This document shows, one piece after another, positions 36,873 through 38,393 of a DNA stretch of 38,393 nucleotides. How positions within the stretch are numbered: the first letter of the stretch is position 1; every line of letters begins with the position of its first letter. The DNA is from Patescibacteria group bacterium (GTDB taxonomy: Bacteria > Patescibacteriota > Microgenomatia > Levybacterales > UBA12049): assembly GCA_023485865.1 (NCBI GenBank), contig JAMCZC010000031.1, forward strand, positions 1-38,393, given 5' to 3'. The position numbers and the translations under genes are program-made. The notes under the pieces were generated by a model. The model did not search any database, was not told the origin of the DNA, and saw nothing but the letters and a program-made list of their open reading frames with translations.

Positions 36873-36972
36873 AGTATAGATATAGAATACAACTCAAATT
36901 ATAAAAAATCAAGTTGCTTAATTCCTGAAAATTTTAGATAAGATTCAAATGGTCATTAACCAAAGATAGGTC

Positions 36973-37010
36973 TTGACAAACTATTAGCAGTTGTGGTATC
37001 TTACTGCTAA
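36973..37010 (+). promoter_or_regulatory. hrcA promoter (TTGACA ... TATCTT) overlapped by variant CIRCE TTAGCAGTT-N9-TACTGCTAA (36984-37010)
   Basis: -35 36973-36978; CIRCE-like inverted repeat with exact N9 spacing. Confidence 0.75.
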
Positions 37011-37051
37011 TCCTCCTTCGCTCTTTGAGCTTCGGAAGGACAAGTCCGAAG

Positions 37052-37079
37052 TTTTGACTTTTGACTTTTAAATTTTGAA
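37052..37079. repeat. Heptamer array TTTTGAC TTTTGAC TTTTAAA TTTTGAA in hrcA leader
   Basis: Direct reading in 7-bp phase. Confidence 0.8.
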
Positions 37080-37087
37080 TTGAGTTT

Positions 37088-37819
37088 ATGCATGATTTAA
37101 CGCAAAGGCAGGTTGAAATCTTAAAAAGCCTCATTGAGGAGTACATTGAAACAGCAGAGCCGGTTGGTTCGGAAACGCTTGAAAAAAAGCACAATATGAG
37201 CGCTTCTCCCGCTACTATTAGAAACGAAATGGTAAGGCTTACGGACTTAGGCTACTTAAAAAAGCCTCATATTTCGGCAGGAAGAGTTCCGACCCCAATG
37301 GCAATGAAATTCTACGTTAAACAGCTAATGAAGGAAAAAGAGCTGTCTGTGACGGAAGAAGTCGCCTTAAAAGAAAAAGTCTGGGATTTAAGGGATAAAG
37401 AAAACGACTTTTTAAAGCAGGTTACAAAAGCTTTGGCTGAAAAGACAAAAGCTTTAGCTGTTACAACAACCTCAGATGGTAATTTTTTCTGCGCAGGTTA
37501 TGCGAATATTCTGGATATGCCGGAGTTTTTTGATATTGACTTAACCAAAGCGCTTTTATCTTTTGTTGATGAAAGCGACTATATGCGGGCTTTGTTTTCG
37601 GGAGAAATTGACGATGGAGAAATTCACATACTCTTGGAAGACGAATTAGGACCCAAATTAGTCGGTCCTTACGGATTTGTTTTTGTAAAATACCATTCGC
37701 CAAATCATGTAGTTGGAGAAATCGGAGTTTTGGGACCGAGCAGATTAAACTATAATTATATAGTGCCGACAGTTAGGTATTTTGGAAATTTAATTGAAGA
37801 AATAGCCAAGGGTTGGTAG
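37088..37819 (+). CDS. hrcA: Heat-inducible transcription repressor HrcA (short)
   Basis: LTQRQVEILKSLIEEYIETAEPVGSETLEKKHNMSASPATIRNEMVRLTDLGYLKKPHISAGRVPT; C-terminal VGEIGVLGPSRLNY. Confidence 0.93.
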   Translation: MHDLTQRQVEILKSLIEEYIETAEPVGSETLEKKHNMSASPATIRNEMVRLTDLGYLKKPHISAGRVPTPMAMKFYVKQLMKEKELSVTEEVALKEKVWDLRDKENDFLKQVTKALAEKTKALAVTTTSDGNFFCAGYANILDMPEFFDIDLTKALLSFVDESDYMRALFSGEIDDGEIHILLEDELGPKLVGPYGFVFVKYHSPNHVVGEIGVLGPSRLNYNYIVPTVRYFGNLIEEIAKGW

Positions 37820-37825
37820 ATGATT

Positions 37826-37860
37826 AATTTACAATTTACAATTTTCAATTTACAATTACG
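37826..37860. repeat. Heptamer array AATTTAC AATTTAC AATTTTC AATTTAC AATTACG between hrcA and grpE
   Basis: Direct reading, five 7-bp units. Confidence 0.9.
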
Positions 37861-37868
37861 ATAAGATA

Positions 37869-38315
37869 ATGAAGAAAGATGAAAAACACAAGAATCCGCC
37901 AGCTGGCGGAGAAGACTTTAAGAACCTTGAAAACCAGTTAAAAAGAGCGCTTGCCGACTATCAAAATCTTGAAAAAAGGATAGTTGAAGAAAAAAGTTCG
38001 TGGATAAAGGCGGCAAACAAAGATTTGCTTTTAAAACTTTTACCGGGGCTTGATAATCTCATCTTGGCTGAAAAACATACGCAAGATAAGGGCGTAAAAA
38101 TTTCGATAAAACACTTTCTTGATATTTTAGAGCAAGACGGTGTAAGGAAAATCGAGACTGAAGGTAAAGACTTTGACCCGAATTTGATGGAAGCGGTTCA
38201 TACAGCGCAAGGGCAGGAGGGAAAAGTTGTAGAAGAATTGCGAGCAGGCTATACTCTTTTTGGACAGGTTTTAAGACCGGCACAGGTTGTTGTTGGCAAG
38301 CAACAACAAAATTAA
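37869..38315 (+). CDS. grpE: Nucleotide exchange factor GrpE
   Basis: ALADYQNLEKRIVEEKSSW, LLPGLDNLILAEKH, FDPNLMEAVHT, GYTLFGQVLRPAQVVVG. Confidence 0.92.
   Translation: MKKDEKHKNPPAGGEDFKNLENQLKRALADYQNLEKRIVEEKSSWIKAANKDLLLKLLPGLDNLILAEKHTQDKGVKISIKHFLDILEQDGVRKIETEGKDFDPNLMEAVHTAQGQEGKVVEELRAGYTLFGQVLRPAQVVVGKQQQN
37895..37910. repeat. Perfect 16-bp palindrome TCCGCCAGCTGGCGGA inside grpE 5' end
   Basis: Self-complementary; encodes NPPAGGE. Confidence 0.9.
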
Positions 38316-38343
38316 AAATTAAACATAAAATATTAAATATAAT

Positions 38344-38378
38344 TTTTGAGATTTGATTTTTGACTTTTAAGTTTGACT
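38344..38378. repeat. Heptamer array TTTTGAG ATTTGAT TTTTGAC TTTTAAG TTTGACT downstream of grpE
   Basis: Direct reading in 7-bp phase; same TTTTGAC core as the hrcA leader array. Confidence 0.8.
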
Positions 38379-38389
38379 GAAAGGAACGT

Positions 38390-38393
38390 ATGG
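38390..38393 (+). CDS. Start codon of next gene (truncated by window; likely a chaperone gene by synteny)
   Basis: AAAGGAACGTATGG: RBS plus ATG at window end. Confidence 0.4.

Overview
The window is a compact, AT-rich bacterial chromosome segment. Its style suggests Candidate Phyla Radiation, probably a Microgenomates-type lineage; this is inference from gene content, with no 16S in the window. Core genes recognised: tpiA, rpsT, murJ, lepA, groES-groEL, metG, tatD, hrcA-grpE and a uvrD-like helicase. Cell-envelope genes: LCP protein, FemAB-like transferase, several GT-C/GT2 glycosyltransferases, a WecA-like GlcNAc-1-P transferase, a UbiA/DPPR-synthase-like prenyltransferase, pilN/pilO, and two P/T-rich anchored surface proteins. 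Accessory content: a nickel-SOD operon (sodN + maturation protease + methyltransferase) beside an HxlR/FMN-reductase divergon; a freestanding LAGLIDADG endonuclease next to uvrD; an orphan acidic ORF; and a 34.2-36.9 kb island with a MORC-like GHKL ATPase plus small partner, convergent with a Panacea/DUF4065-type putative toxin-antitoxin pair. The most unusual signals are: (1) at least seven short arrays of about five heptanucleotide units (28-35 bp, exact 7-bp phase), both between chaperone genes and inside ORFs; (2) GC-rich palindromic mini-elements read through inside lepA and grpE; (3) repeated promoter -10 boxes only 6-9 nt before the start codon (leaderless transcription); (4) variant CIRCE operators at groES and hrcA. 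No rRNA, tRNA or CRISPR array was recognised. All family calls are from reading the sequence; no database search was run.
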